This document shows positions 16,274-26,227 of a stretch of DNA of 64,000 nucleotides, one piece after another. The translations under genes and the position numbers were made by a program. Source of the stretch: SZUA-368 sp028533045 (GTDB lineage Bacteria; Spirochaetota; Spirochaetia; DSM-2461); NCBI GenBank assembly GCA_050031985.1, contig JBNAIG010000027.1, positions 124,001 to 188,000 of the forward strand, in the 5' to 3' direction. Within the stretch, counting starts at the first letter, position 1. Every line of letters starts with the position of its first letter. Below the pieces are notes generated by a model, which was not told the DNA's origin, did no database searches, and saw only the letters and a program-made list of their open reading frames with translations.

Positions 16274-18229
16274 CTACCTCCTGCTCAGCTCCTCGGTAAT
16301 CTCTTCATAATCCGATGTCCTTACCACACCATCCTCCTGAAGGAAGGTTACGGGCTGATCAAAGGGGCGGGTAACATCGTACGCAGCATCGCGAACCCGA
16401 ATCTTCACACCGGGCAGAACCGATTTACCCGCCGAAATACGTCCCACATTCTTGAGACTATTCAGATACTCTTCCCGCTTGGCGATGGCCTCTTCCAGCT
16501 CCTTGATCCGGGCCACCCTGTCATTATGACGGTCCTTAAGCTCTATGAGCATTTTCTCTTTTTCCGATGAAAGATTCTTTCTTTGAACCTTCTTTTGTCG
16601 TATGAGTCCCTGTATATTCCTGTCTACCTCGGTAAGCTCATTCTCATAGGCCGTACGATTGGCCAACATCGATTCGAGCTCCTCCTTAGACTTGGGATCA
16701 TATCCCACTTCAAGGATCGTCTCTGTGCCTCCCTGAGAGCCCAGAATGGAAGCATTGATCTCTTCACAAGCCCGAATGACACCGCCCACAATCTGAGCCC
16801 TTTTACCCTGACACAAAATCTTGTGAAGACAGGTTATATGACTGTTTACAATACCGTCGGATACAACGATGAGTTCACCCGCTTCGACACGGGCATTCTG
16901 GATAAAGGAAGCCCAGACTGATTTTCCTGCGCGAATGGAGCCCAAATCGTCATCATCACTTCCATTAATCCCTTTCTTAACGATAATATCCGCCCCGGAG
17001 GTAAGATTTGCCTTACCCACAATTCCCAGAACTTCAATATTCCCCTGGGCCGTTACGGCATAACCGTCTTCCACATTACCCTTAATCAGGACAGCTCCCA
17101 AGGCATTAACATTACCGGTTTCCATATTAACATCCCCGGGAATAACCATAACGGTCTCTACGGTAATTTTATCCCTTAAGAGCATAACCTGCCCGCTGGC
17201 GGCAGCGATAACAGTTCTACCGTTATCAATGATGGTAACATTTTTCCCAAGGCCAATTTCCTTGTCCCTTCCGTCTTTCGCCGGGAGAATCTTCCCTTTT
17301 ACAGTTCGTCCGTCCTTACCGGCTTCAGGCGGAATCTTTCGGGCGAGGGGCTGACCTTCCACCACATTCTGAATCAGATTAAGTTCTTTAAAGTTAATGG
17401 TACCGTCCACCCGTTCCTTAAGCTTAACCTGGGAAGGATCGACTTCAAAGTTGTATATGATCTTGGCATCTTTACCATTCTGGGGAGGAGTCCCCTGAGC
17501 CATGAGTATGGGCTGTTCATACACGGGGTGATGTTCAAACTCAAGAACAGCCTCTTCCATAATACCGTGAACTACCCCGTTATTCTGAAAGAAAGAGTGC
17601 AGGTCATCTGCATCATAATCACTACCGCCGATACCGGGGGAAATGGCCGTAACATAGACCTTCATATCCGCCTCTTCAATAGTAATTGTTAACATGGTGT
17701 CGTTGATGGGTTTGTAATCGTATTCACCTATTTGAACATAAAGGCCATCTCCATGCTCCAGGGTGGAATCAAGGAGGGTCTCATCGGTAAGCTTAATTCC
17801 CCGTTCGTTAATCCGGGAAACAATCTGTTCCCTTTCAACCGGTTTACCGCCGTTTTGGGGTGCGGCAACTCTTAGATAAGCTCCGTCACGAGCCAGTCGG
17901 ACCGTAAAATCACCATCCACAGGAGTAAGGACTTCTTTGACAGCGGACGGGCCGGTATTTTTATTAAGAACCTGAAGAAGACCGTCCTCGCCCACTTCCT
18001 TATCTCTTATATAGGCAATGACAAGACAGGGCTTATTCTTTCCAATAAGATTTCTTTTACCCTTGTCAAGAATTTCATAGTCGAGAAAACGGGCTTCCGT
18101 ACCCAATTCCAATGCGGCCTGTCCCAAAGCGTCTTCCAGGGTTTCTCCCGACACCTGAACACTTTTCCGCTCCCGGTCTTCCTCGCTGAGAAGAGACATG
18201 CGGTCTCGGAAATTTTCCAGGTTAATCAT
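16274..18229 (-). CDS. fapA: FapA-type flagellar assembly protein (DUF342)
   Basis: The 651-residue protein begins with a Jag-N-like domain (VQVSGETLEDALGQAALELG, then DKGKRNLIG). The DUF342/FapA core follows, with the repeated Val/Gly-rich beta-strand pattern of a right-handed parallel beta-helix (residues about 330-520: GDVNMETGNVNALGAVLIKG and similar turns). It ends in a coiled coil near 535-605. FapA proteins are cytoplasmic; in Vibrio FapA is reported to help polar localisation or flagellar assembly. The gene is three bases downstream of fliA and is found beside fliA in other spirochaetes and in clostridia. Confidence 0.85.
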   Translation of the reverse strand: MINLENFRDRMSLLSEEDRERKSVQVSGETLEDALGQAALELGTEARFLDYEILDKGKRNLIGKNKPCLVIAYIRDKEVGEDGLLQVLNKNTGPSAVKEVLTPVDGDFTVRLARDGAYLRVAAPQNGGKPVEREQIVSRINERGIKLTDETLLDSTLEHGDGLYVQIGEYDYKPINDTMLTITIEEADMKVYVTAISPGIGGSDYDADDLHSFFQNNGVVHGIMEEAVLEFEHHPVYEQPILMAQGTPPQNGKDAKIIYNFEVDPSQVKLKERVDGTINFKELNLIQNVVEGQPLARKIPPEAGKDGRTVKGKILPAKDGRDKEIGLGKNVTIIDNGRTVIAAASGQVMLLRDKITVETVMVIPGDVNMETGNVNALGAVLIKGNVEDGYAVTAQGNIEVLGIVGKANLTSGADIIVKKGINGSDDDDLGSIRAGKSVWASFIQNARVEAGELIVVSDGIVNSHITCLHKILCQGKRAQIVGGVIRACEEINASILGSQGGTETILEVGYDPKSKEELESMLANRTAYENELTEVDRNIQGLIRQKKVQRKNLSSEKEKMLIELKDRHNDRVARIKELEEAIAKREEYLNSLKNVGRISAGKSVLPGVKIRVRDAAYDVTRPFDQPVTFLQEDGVVRTSDYEEITEELSRR

Positions 18230-18231
18230 AA

Positions 18232-19020
18232 TCAGAAGATTCCTTTTTTAATATTTGTCAACTTGGCCCGCAGACGGGATATCGCCTTGGTATGAAGCTG
18301 GGAGATTCGAGATTCGGTGACTTCCAGGACCTGTCCTATTTCCTTCAGAGTCAGGTCTTCGTAGTAGTATAGCACCAGAACTTTTTTCTCTTTCTCGGGC
18401 AACTCATTGATAGCCTGAACAATGACCCGTTTAATCTCTTCCCTTTCGGCAATAGAATCGGGACGAAGACTGGAGGGAGACTCGATACTGTCGGCAATAG
18501 AGATTTTATCATTATCGTCCCCGGCAAACCAGACATCATTCAATGAGAGCATGGAGGTTCCCGATATCTTGAGAAGAACCTGATTATACTGATCAAGTCC
18601 CATATCCATCTCTTTAGCCACTTCCTCATCGGTTGCCGATCTTCCCAGAGAAGATTCCAGCCTCTGAACAGCATCATCCACTTCTCTCGTCTTCTGACGT
18701 ACCGACCGGGGTACCCAGTCTATGGAACGTAACTCATCAAAAATTGCCCCCCGAATTCTCGTTACCGCATAAGTTTTAAATTTAACATGCTTTTCCGGAT
18801 CATACTTCTCAATAGCATCCATGAGCCCGAAGACTCCGAATCCTACAAGATCATCAAAATCCACACTGGCAGGCATGCCTACAGAGACTTTTCCGGCTAC
18901 ATATTTTACGAGGGGGGCATACTGCGTAATTATGGCATCGCGGATAGAAAGTTCCTTGGTTTTCCTGTATTCCAACCAGAGCTCACTTTCCGCTTTCCCA
19001 TTAATAATGTTCTCATCCAT
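18232..19020 (-). CDS. fliA: Flagellar sigma factor FliA (sigma-28 / WhiG family)
   Basis: A 262-residue sigma-70-family factor lacking region 1.1. Region 2 contains YAPLVKYVAGKV and the core-binding/melting block FDDLVGFGVFGLMDAIEKYD, then FKTYAVTRIRGAIFDELRS, WVPRSVR for promoter melting, region 3 (residues 115-155), and region 4 with ELPEKEKKVLVLYYYEDLTL followed by an HTH ending TESRISQLHTKA. It should direct RNA polymerase to late flagellar and chemotaxis promoters. It lies downstream of flhG in the class II gene block and immediately before fapA. No flgM anti-sigma gene is seen in the window. Confidence 0.95.
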   Translation of the reverse strand: MDENIINGKAESELWLEYRKTKELSIRDAIITQYAPLVKYVAGKVSVGMPASVDFDDLVGFGVFGLMDAIEKYDPEKHVKFKTYAVTRIRGAIFDELRSIDWVPRSVRQKTREVDDAVQRLESSLGRSATDEEVAKEMDMGLDQYNQVLLKISGTSMLSLNDVWFAGDDNDKISIADSIESPSSLRPDSIAEREEIKRVIVQAINELPEKEKKVLVLYYYEDLTLKEIGQVLEVTESRISQLHTKAISRLRAKLTNIKKGIF

Positions 19021-19028
19021 TGGTGAAA

Positions 19029-19703
19029 CTACCCCTTTTCATCACTCTTTAGCATTGTTCTTACACCCTTGGCCATATCTTCGGCGGTGGTATTATTTTG
19101 GAAAAATTCTTTTTTATCTTCATCGTTGGTCTGCATGGCTGCGAAACGCATTTTGGCACCAGCAGCCTGACTGGTTTCCGTAGCATCAAGACCTCCCGCA
19201 ATTTCGGCCTGCTCCTCATCGTCCTCCGCCAATGAGGAAAACACCCCAATATCGGGGAGTCCCGAACCGGACATTCCCTTACCGGCTCCCTCAGTGTTAA
19301 TCGCACCAACCGAAGAGGGAGTAAAATTTGAGGCCGGGGCGCTTTGAGGAGAAGACTCACTTTGAACTGGCGGTATATCACTGTCGGAAAATTCCCTTGC
19401 CTCACCCTGCTGAGCGGGAGAAGCGCCGTCGTCCATGACAATATTTACCTGCTGTCCCCTCTCCTTATCCTCGTCCCCATTATCATCGGCTTCCTCGACA
19501 ACAGGATTTTTTAATTCGGGAAGGTACGTATCGACAAGTATATTAATGAGAGCCGTTCCCACGGCGAAAATGAGGGAGAACAACAAGGCCCGCATAAGAA
19601 GAACACCCGTAGAGACACCGCCGATTCCTCCAGCGGCGACCGAGACTGCTGCGGCCAGGGAAGTAACTATAATCACAGATTTTATGTTCACTTTATTGTA
19701 CAA
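19029..19703 (-). CDS. Membrane protein of the flagellar operon, unknown function
   Basis: A 224-residue protein with two predicted membrane helices near residues 10-30 and 33-55, joined by a short glycine-rich turn. A long acidic, Ser/Pro-rich cytoplasmic tail without predicted structure ends in KGVRTMLKSDEKG. No family was recognised. It stands between flhG and fliA, a place where other spirochaetes also carry an uncharacterised gene. The tail may bind a cytosolic partner; that is inference. Confidence 0.65.
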   Translation of the reverse strand: MYNKVNIKSVIIVTSLAAAVSVAAGGIGGVSTGVLLMRALLFSLIFAVGTALINILVDTYLPELKNPVVEEADDNGDEDKERGQQVNIVMDDGASPAQQGEAREFSDSDIPPVQSESSPQSAPASNFTPSSVGAINTEGAGKGMSGSGLPDIGVFSSLAEDDEEQAEIAGGLDATETSQAAGAKMRFAAMQTNDEDKKEFFQNNTTAEDMAKGVRTMLKSDEKG

Positions 19704-19764
19704 TGGAATCTCCCCTCTTCTAGATTAGGCTAAAAACGGGCAACCGTCAAGCTCCCGTTCTTTC

Positions 19765-20673
19765 CTACTCCCCGTTAGCACCAAACAGCTTCCTTACAAA
19801 ACGTCCCATGCCGCCCCCTTCCCGGGGATCAACCTTTTCCAGCCGGTTTACCATGGTTTGTACACAGGATGCGGCCTTTCCTCTGGGATCGGCAATGGAA
19901 AAGGGCTGTTGCTTCTTAACAGCCAGGGATACACCGGGATCATCAAAAACAAACCCCAAATAATCCACCTTGATATTCAGAAATTGACTGGTGATATTGA
20001 TAACCCGCTGGGAAACTTTCTTGGCTTCAACCACGCTTCCCGCCCGGTTTACAACAAGCTTAAGGCCCATGTCAAAATCTTCAATCTCCGTAGAGATAAT
20101 TTTAATGATTCCGTAGGCGTCGGTAATGGCGGTGGGTTCGGGAGTTGTCACAATAATGGCCTCGTCGGCGGCTTCAACAAAGTCCAGTACATTCTGCCCG
20201 ACTCCGGCACTCGTATCAATAATAATGATGTCTGCATGACTCAAAGCCTTCATTTCGGAAATAAAGCTTTTCCGTTCCTCTTCGGTCAGGTTGGCAATGC
20301 GGGAAAAACCGGAGGCTCCGGCCACGATCTGGATACCGTAATCCGTATCGAGAATAATATCCTTCATCTGCTTCTGTTTGCGTATTACGTGGTACAAATT
20401 GTACTTAGGAATGACTCCCAGCACGACATTCACATTTGCCAGACCCAAGTCGGCATCAAGCACAATAACCTTCTTACCCATTCGGGCATAGGCTATGGCC
20501 AGGTTTATGGAGATATTGGTTTTACCTACCCCTCCCTTACCGCTGGCCACGGCGATGATTTTTGTTTTGGAACCATTCCGTTCCTTAGGGTCCCCATCGC
20601 CTTTTGCTTCTTCACCCGTTCCGTTCTGTTGATTCTTCATGAATTCCCGTAATTTTTCTGCCTGATCTTCCAT
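19765..20673 (-). CDS. flhG: Flagellar number regulator FlhG (MinD-like ATPase)
   Basis: The 302-residue protein carries the deviant Walker A SGKGGVGKT, the switch DADLGLANVNV and the DTSAG block of FlhG/YlxH, and a C-terminal basic/hydrophobic helix (MGRFVRKLFG) typical of a membrane-targeting sequence. The N-terminal DQAEKLREF matches the DQAxxLR motif with which FlhG stimulates the GTPase FlhF. It should act at the membrane with FlhF to set flagellar number and place. It follows flhF by two bases. Confidence 0.93.
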   Translation of the reverse strand: MEDQAEKLREFMKNQQNGTGEEAKGDGDPKERNGSKTKIIAVASGKGGVGKTNISINLAIAYARMGKKVIVLDADLGLANVNVVLGVIPKYNLYHVIRKQKQMKDIILDTDYGIQIVAGASGFSRIANLTEEERKSFISEMKALSHADIIIIDTSAGVGQNVLDFVEAADEAIIVTTPEPTAITDAYGIIKIISTEIEDFDMGLKLVVNRAGSVVEAKKVSQRVINITSQFLNIKVDYLGFVFDDPGVSLAVKKQQPFSIADPRGKAASCVQTMVNRLEKVDPREGGGMGRFVRKLFGANGE

Positions 20674-20675
20674 AC

Positions 20676-21878
20676 CTAATTCCGTCCGACCGTTCTGCCG
20701 GCCTGTCTTGCTAATATTTTATTGATGCCATCCATATCAAACTCAATATTCCTGAGTTTAGCCATAAGATAGCCCACAATGTTATCCCGTTCTATATCGC
20801 TGGGAACGCTCTGTCCGGTGGTCAGACAGAAGAGAGGAATCCCCCTGTCGGCGAGCACGGAAATCAAATTCCCCACCCGTGTCGTTTCATCCAGCTTGGT
20901 AATGACCACCGCTTCGTAGTTGAAAAACTCAAACTGACGAAGGATTTCCTTGATATCCGCTGTCTTGGTCGTGGCACTTATGGCCAGATGAATCTCGCTG
21001 TTGGACCCGGCCCCCTCCAGGGTTTTCCGCATCTCCGCCAGCTTCTGGTAGTCTTGAGGGCCCTTACCAATCGTATCGACCAAAATAAAATCCACATCCC
21101 TGTTTTTATCAACATAACCCCGCAAGTCATCATAGTTGTCGGCCAGCTCTACGGGGATATTCATAATCTCTCCGTAAATCTCTATCTGGGCACGGGCCCC
21201 GATTCGGTAGGAGTCGATAGTAACAATACGAATACGCCGCTCAACCGCCTTATTGGGGGATAAGCCCTGCAGAGCAGCAAGTTTCGCAACAGTGGTAGTC
21301 TTTCCCACTCCTGTGGGACCTACCAGTACCTGAATGAGAGGGAAACGGGGCCCGGTGGGATTGTAAATTTTAATGGAACGGGCAATCAGTTCTGCCACAC
21401 TCTGCTGAACCAGGGAAAAATTATCCAGATCATCCAGAGCGAATTCCCGTCTAAGCGTTTCGGTTACCGCATTTATAAATGAGGGAGAAAAGTCGTTATC
21501 CTCCAGAATATCCCCGATTTTCTTGAGGGAAGGATGAATTTCCTCCTGCTGAATTCCTGCGGAAACACTCTCTTTGATGATTTTAATATCCTGAGCCAGT
21601 TTTTCCATCTGATCATCCTTAAAGCCCGCCATGGAGAGTATCTCCTTTTTGGACTGACGATCAATCTTTTTCTGCTCTTCCTTTTCCTGAGCGATTAAAC
21701 CGGATGAGAGATAACAGGTACATTCCACCTTTCGCTGACCGAAGAGCCCCAGAAAACTCCCGGCAGGAACATACTTCGTAGTTAGAATCCTTGCTTTGTC
21801 GCCGTAATCGTTGAAGATTTTACGGCGCACTTCATGTTCATCCTTGCCGCTCACGACAAAATATCTGGAAGATGTCAC
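20676..21878 (-). CDS. flhF: Flagellar SRP-type GTPase FlhF
   Basis: A 400-residue signal-recognition-particle-type GTPase. The N-terminal B domain (1-100) is followed by a helical N domain and the G domain with P-loop VGPTGVGKTTT, VTIDSYRIGA, DTIGKGPQD, the TKLDE specificity motif and a GQSVPSDIE block. FlhF dimerises at the membrane on GTP and marks the site of flagellar assembly; FlhG is its activator. The start is a GTG that overlaps the flhA stop (GTGA) with a GAGGTGAG ribosome binding site just upstream. Confidence 0.95.
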   Translation of the reverse strand: MTSSRYFVVSGKDEHEVRRKIFNDYGDKARILTTKYVPAGSFLGLFGQRKVECTCYLSSGLIAQEKEEQKKIDRQSKKEILSMAGFKDDQMEKLAQDIKIIKESVSAGIQQEEIHPSLKKIGDILEDNDFSPSFINAVTETLRREFALDDLDNFSLVQQSVAELIARSIKIYNPTGPRFPLIQVLVGPTGVGKTTTVAKLAALQGLSPNKAVERRIRIVTIDSYRIGARAQIEIYGEIMNIPVELADNYDDLRGYVDKNRDVDFILVDTIGKGPQDYQKLAEMRKTLEGAGSNSEIHLAISATTKTADIKEILRQFEFFNYEAVVITKLDETTRVGNLISVLADRGIPLFCLTTGQSVPSDIERDNIVGYLMAKLRNIEFDMDGINKILARQAGRTVGRN

Positions 21879-23992
21879 ATCTCACCTCGTTCAAGGGTTA
21901 TAGTCCCTAAGTTTTCGCTTTGTATGTCCCTGACTATTTCCAGAGACGAGAGTATGGGAATGGAAGGAAAGGCTCCCTCTGTGGTTGATCTTACCAGAGG
22001 ACGGGCGGCTTCGCTAGTCATAATCACCGGATAAATACCCTTTTCCTGCTCCACTTTGATCCGATTGGCAAAAGCGTTAATCCATTGCCGTTCAAAATCA
22101 GGATGAAGTCCGGCCCGGGCCATTCCATCTATGCGGGCCTCAATGAACTGCTGTTCCAGAGCGGGATCGAGCACCAGAAAGCGAAGAACCTTGTCTGCAG
22201 AAGCGTAGGAGAGACAGATTTGCCTTCCCAAGGCCTGGCGCACCTTCTCTATAAGGTAGCCCGTATCCTTGGTCTGACCGCCCCAGTCACAAAGGGTTTC
22301 CAAAATGGTAACCAGATTCCGAATAGATACCTGTTCCCGGAGCAGTCCCTGAAGGACCTTCTGGATTTCCCCGCTGTTGAAAAGCTTATTCGTCTCTTCC
22401 ACCACGGCAGGATAGGTTTCACCCAGCGTATCGAGCATACCCTTGATTTCCTGACGTCCCAGAATATCGTAGGAATGCCCTTTCAGGACTTCCGTTAAAT
22501 GGGTGGCAATGATGGAGGGAGGATCGACTACGGTATAACCGCCCCGTTCCGCCTTCTCCCGCTGGTCTCCGGAAATCCAGAGTGCCGGAAGGTTATAGGT
22601 AGGATCGGTGGTTTTCTCTCCGGTTAATTCAGCCCGGCCCGTACCGGGATTAATCGCCAGATAATACCCCATACGAATGGAGCCGCGCCCCACTTCCACA
22701 CCTTTAATCTTAAAACAATACTCCGATGGTTCGAGGCGCATATTATCCACGATTCTAATGGGAGGAACAACCAGGCCCATATCGATGGCCGCTTCCTTAC
22801 GAATCTGCTTAACCCGTTCCAAAAGTTCCGCCCCCTGTTCCTGGTTAACAAGAGGAATCAACCCATAGCCCAACTCCAGAGAGAGGGCGTCCAGGGGAAC
22901 GATGGCCTGGGCTTCGGAAGAAGAGGAGGAGGCTTCTTTTTTCTCCGCCGCTTCCTTCTGCACCGCTTCCCTGGCCTTCTCTTCCTTCACCTTTCCCGAA
23001 CGGTAGGCCAAAAAGCCGATAACCAAAGCCAGGGGAAGAAGAATGTAACCGGGAAAACCGGGAAGAAAACCCAATACCATAAGGAATGCGGCGGCAATCC
23101 AGTAAACCCGTCCATCCCGGGTAAACTGGGCCTGCACATCGTTACCAAAGCTGTTATCCGAAACAGAGCGGGTAACGATGAAACCGGTGGACATGGAAAT
23201 AATAAGAGCGGGAAGCTGGGAAACCAGCCCGTCTCCAATGGTAAGGGAGGTGTAGACCGACATGGCCGAACCGAATGATTCGCCCCGCATGGCCACGCCC
23301 ATAATAAGTCCCCCGATGACATTCACAAGGGTAATAACAAGACCAACCTTTACGGCACCTGAGATAAATTTGGTAGCACCGTCCATGGCTCCGTAGAAGT
23401 CAACCGTTCGCTGCAAGTCCGATTTACGTTTTCGGTACTCTTCCTCCGTGATTACCCCGGAGGAAAATTCCTGGTCAATGGCCATGTGCTTGTTGGGCAG
23501 GGCGTCCAGATTAAATCGGGCCGCTACTTCTGCTACTCGGGAGGAACCTTTGGTAATAACCATGAGCTGAACCGCTATGATTATGATAAAGATTACCGTT
23601 CCGATAACCAAACCTTCCGTTCCGGACGAACCGGTTACGAAGGTGGCAAAGGCCTTTACCACGTTACCGTTAAAAAGAGGCCCCTGGGACAGGATAAGCC
23701 TGGTGGAGGAAACATTCAGCCCCAAGCCAAATATGGTTGTCACCATAAGCATGGTGGGAAAGATAGAGAAATGAAGCGGATTTTCGTTATAGAGAATAAT
23801 TAAAAGTATAACGATGCTCAAAAGGAGGTTGATGATCATAAAGAGATCGAGAAAAACAGCCGGCATAGGCACAATCATCATAAATATCATAATGAGAGTA
23901 GCCACAGCGGGCATCATCTCCGAGCTCATGGATCCGAACATCCGTCTGAGAGGATTGCTGCTTTCTCCAGCTTGTCCTGTAACGTCAGCCAT
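21875..23992 (-). CDS. flhA: Flagellar export gate protein FlhA
   Basis: At 705 residues it has the normal FlhA length. About eight membrane helices occupy residues 20-340, with the FHIPEP-family block RFNLDALPNKHMAIDQEF between helices. A linker rich in Glu, Ala and Ser (residues 345-370) leads to the cytoplasmic ring-forming domain (from about 375). FlhA forms the nonameric ring of the type III export gate and receives substrates and chaperones. An AAAAGGAGG ribosome binding site precedes the ATG. It lies between flhB and flhF. Confidence 0.97.
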   Translation of the reverse strand: MADVTGQAGESSNPLRRMFGSMSSEMMPAVATLIMIFMMIVPMPAVFLDLFMIINLLLSIVILLIILYNENPLHFSIFPTMLMVTTIFGLGLNVSSTRLILSQGPLFNGNVVKAFATFVTGSSGTEGLVIGTVIFIIIIAVQLMVITKGSSRVAEVAARFNLDALPNKHMAIDQEFSSGVITEEEYRKRKSDLQRTVDFYGAMDGATKFISGAVKVGLVITLVNVIGGLIMGVAMRGESFGSAMSVYTSLTIGDGLVSQLPALIISMSTGFIVTRSVSDNSFGNDVQAQFTRDGRVYWIAAAFLMVLGFLPGFPGYILLPLALVIGFLAYRSGKVKEEKAREAVQKEAAEKKEASSSSSEAQAIVPLDALSLELGYGLIPLVNQEQGAELLERVKQIRKEAAIDMGLVVPPIRIVDNMRLEPSEYCFKIKGVEVGRGSIRMGYYLAINPGTGRAELTGEKTTDPTYNLPALWISGDQREKAERGGYTVVDPPSIIATHLTEVLKGHSYDILGRQEIKGMLDTLGETYPAVVEETNKLFNSGEIQKVLQGLLREQVSIRNLVTILETLCDWGGQTKDTGYLIEKVRQALGRQICLSYASADKVLRFLVLDPALEQQFIEARIDGMARAGLHPDFERQWINAFANRIKVEQEKGIYPVIMTSEAARPLVRSTTEGAFPSIPILSSLEIVRDIQSENLGTITLERGEM

Positions 23993-24009
23993 TCTGACCT
24001 CCTTTTAAA

Positions 24010-25152
24010 TTACTGGGCACGACGGTCCACCTCCATAAGGGTACTGAGAATATCCGCCACAAGTCGCCAATACTCTTCCGGGACCGGATCGCCTATTTCA
24101 ACACTGGCAAAAAGAGCTCTTGCCAGGGGTTTGTTTTCCACAATGGGAACATGATTTTCCGTGGCAATTTCCTTAATGCGCTGGGCCACATTGTCCTGCC
24201 CTTTTGCTACCACCACGGGAGCAATCATACTTTCCTGTTTATACTCCAGGGCCACGGCAAAGTGGGTGGGGTTGGTAATAACCACATTCGCATCGGGGAC
24301 TTTCTGCATCATACCGGCCTGTCGGATTTCCTGCATTCGCTGCCGGAGCTTGGCCTTTACCTGAGGGTCCCCTTCCATCTCTTTGTACTCTTCCTTAACC
24401 TCATGTTTAGACATTTTAAGGGATTCCTTGTGCTGCCACTGCTGGTACAGCATGTCCGGTATGGCCAGGGCCAGAAAAAAGACCGTCGCTTCCATAAGAA
24501 TACGGAATCCCGCCCCCAAAGCCACGCCGGCCGCATCGGTTATGGGCATATTTATAGTATTGGCGAGGGTGGGAATTTGTTTACGTATATTGAGATAGGC
24601 TATGGCGCCAATAACTATAACCTTAAAAATCGTTTTAAAGAAGTTAAAGGCCCCCTCCGGCGAGAAAATGGTTTTATTTATCCAGTTTTTGAAATTCGGA
24701 GCGATCCTTTTAAAGTTGGGAGTAAGCACTTTGGCGGTAAAGCGAAACCCCACCTGGACAACATTCCCCAGGAAGGCCGCAGCCACGGCAATCATAAAAA
24801 TGGGTCCCACAATACGAAAGTAGTAACTGTAAAAGGCCGAACCTATCAGCCCTGTGCTAGTCACATCTATGGTGGTAGACTGATTGAAGAAATACCTCAT
24901 CATCTCCATTACCTGTTGAACAATATATTTCCCCATCAGCGCCAATCCGCCAAAAGAAAAAAGCAGAACCAATGCCTGGACGAGTTCGGAGGATTTGGCG
25001 ACCTTACCTTCGTCCTCCCAGGCCTTCTTCATTTTTCGTTCGGTCGGATCCTCAGTTCGTCCTTCGTCTTCGGCGGCAAACCACTGGAGATGCATCTTAA
25101 GGAGATCGCTCTCCTCATGACGGGGATAGAGTTCCCGAATATCTACTATCAC
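24010..25152 (-). CDS. flhB: Flagellar export switch protein FlhB
   Basis: Four membrane helices (within residues 55-235) are followed by a cytoplasmic domain with the self-cleaving NPTH motif at residues 294-297, which switches export from hook to filament substrates. The GTG start overlaps the fliR stop (GTGA), giving 380 residues. This carries about 24 residues ahead of the usual FlhB beginning FAAEDEGRTEDPTERK. An internal ATG at residue 20 is an alternative start, but the coupled GTG has the better context. Confidence 0.95.
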   Translation of the reverse strand: MIVDIRELYPRHEESDLLKMHLQWFAAEDEGRTEDPTERKMKKAWEDEGKVAKSSELVQALVLLFSFGGLALMGKYIVQQVMEMMRYFFNQSTTIDVTSTGLIGSAFYSYYFRIVGPIFMIAVAAAFLGNVVQVGFRFTAKVLTPNFKRIAPNFKNWINKTIFSPEGAFNFFKTIFKVIVIGAIAYLNIRKQIPTLANTINMPITDAAGVALGAGFRILMEATVFFLALAIPDMLYQQWQHKESLKMSKHEVKEEYKEMEGDPQVKAKLRQRMQEIRQAGMMQKVPDANVVITNPTHFAVALEYKQESMIAPVVVAKGQDNVAQRIKEIATENHVPIVENKPLARALFASVEIGDPVPEEYWRLVADILSTLMEVDRRAQ

Positions 25153-25934
25153 AGGACACCTCCCCTAAAATGATACATAAGAAGGCGGTGTATCAGATCA
25201 AAACCCCAATCAAAAACATAGGACATCTTGGAAATTATGAAGGGAGACGCCATAAAAAGCATAAGAAATCCCAAACCAATCTGGATGGGAAACCCAAGCA
25301 TAAGAAGGTTCATATTAGGGGCCGCTTTAGCCAAGAGCCCGGTGGTAAGGGACACAAGAAAAAGGGTTCCTATCACGGGGAAAGCGATGACTATGGCCTG
25401 TTGAAAAATCCCCGACAGGGCTCCCGTAAAAAAGAGCTGAAGGAAATCGGGATGGGCTAGGATATCCGCCCCCGTAAGAGCCTGAAAAGAGCTGTAAATT
25501 CCCTTTAGGAAAAGATTTCTCATTCCTCCCACTGTCACAAAAAGAAACATGGCAACCAGGTTAAAAAACTGACCGACCAAGGGCATTTCCACTTGAGAAA
25601 GGGGGTCGTAAGTGGAAGAGGCACCAAAACCCATCTGTACACTGAACATCTGCCCGGCCACCTGAAAGACAGTAAAGACAATCTGCATAATCATCCCCAT
25701 CACAATACCCAAAAGAAGCTCCAGGAGAATCAGCATGGCAAATTCAATACCGTTTTCGGGAATGACATAATCCACAAGGGAGTAGCAGGCGGAAGCGGTA
25801 AAAAAAGCGAGCATAACCCGGGCGTAACCGGGAAAGGCGGAAGAAGAGAAGAAGGGTGCCACCATAAAAATTGCCATTATTCTGGCAAAAACGAGGAGGC
25901 CTGTCTGTCCGTCTCGGAGCAGGTCTGCAAACAT
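25149..25934 (-). CDS. fliR: Flagellar export gate protein FliR
   Basis: A 261-residue, very hydrophobic protein with six or so membrane helices and the FliR-typical stretch QMGFGASSTYDPLSQVEMPL in the middle. It forms the export gate core with five FliP and four FliQ subunits. It begins 17 bases after fliQ and overlaps flhB by four bases; in some clostridia these two genes are fused, but here they are separate. Confidence 0.94.
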   Translation of the reverse strand: MFADLLRDGQTGLLVFARIMAIFMVAPFFSSSAFPGYARVMLAFFTASACYSLVDYVIPENGIEFAMLILLELLLGIVMGMIMQIVFTVFQVAGQMFSVQMGFGASSTYDPLSQVEMPLVGQFFNLVAMFLFVTVGGMRNLFLKGIYSSFQALTGADILAHPDFLQLFFTGALSGIFQQAIVIAFPVIGTLFLVSLTTGLLAKAAPNMNLLMLGFPIQIGLGFLMLFMASPFIISKMSYVFDWGFDLIHRLLMYHFRGGVL

Positions 25935-25951
25935 CTCTTCTTACAACCTCC

Positions 25952-26218
25952 CTAACCTATGCTGCTGATGGCAGAGAATAAATTAACCGTAAAGGAGGAC
26001 ATTTGGGAAAACATCCAGCCTGCGAGAATAGCAATGGTTCCGAATATGGCCAGGATTTTCGGAACGAAGGTCAATGTCTGATCCTGAATTGAGGTGGTAG
26101 CCTGAAAGATGGAGATAACCAGACCAATAACAAGGGCCACAATCAGAACGGGCCCGGAGAGCATCACCACTTCGGTGATACTGATTCGCATTAAATTTAC
26201 AACGTCGCCTGTAGACAT
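25952..26218 (-). CDS. fliQ: Flagellar export gate protein FliQ
   Basis: An 88-residue protein made of two membrane helices (about 15-38 and 50-75) joined by a short charged loop, with the FliQ signature FQATTSIQDQTLTFVPK. Four copies wrap the FliP/FliR gate. It has the normal family length and sits in the standard fliP-fliQ-fliR order, nine bases after fliP. Confidence 0.95.
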   Translation of the reverse strand: MSTGDVVNLMRISITEVVMLSGPVLIVALVIGLVISIFQATTSIQDQTLTFVPKILAIFGTIAILAGWMFSQMSSFTVNLFSAISSIG

Positions 26219-26227
26219 TCAGTCCTC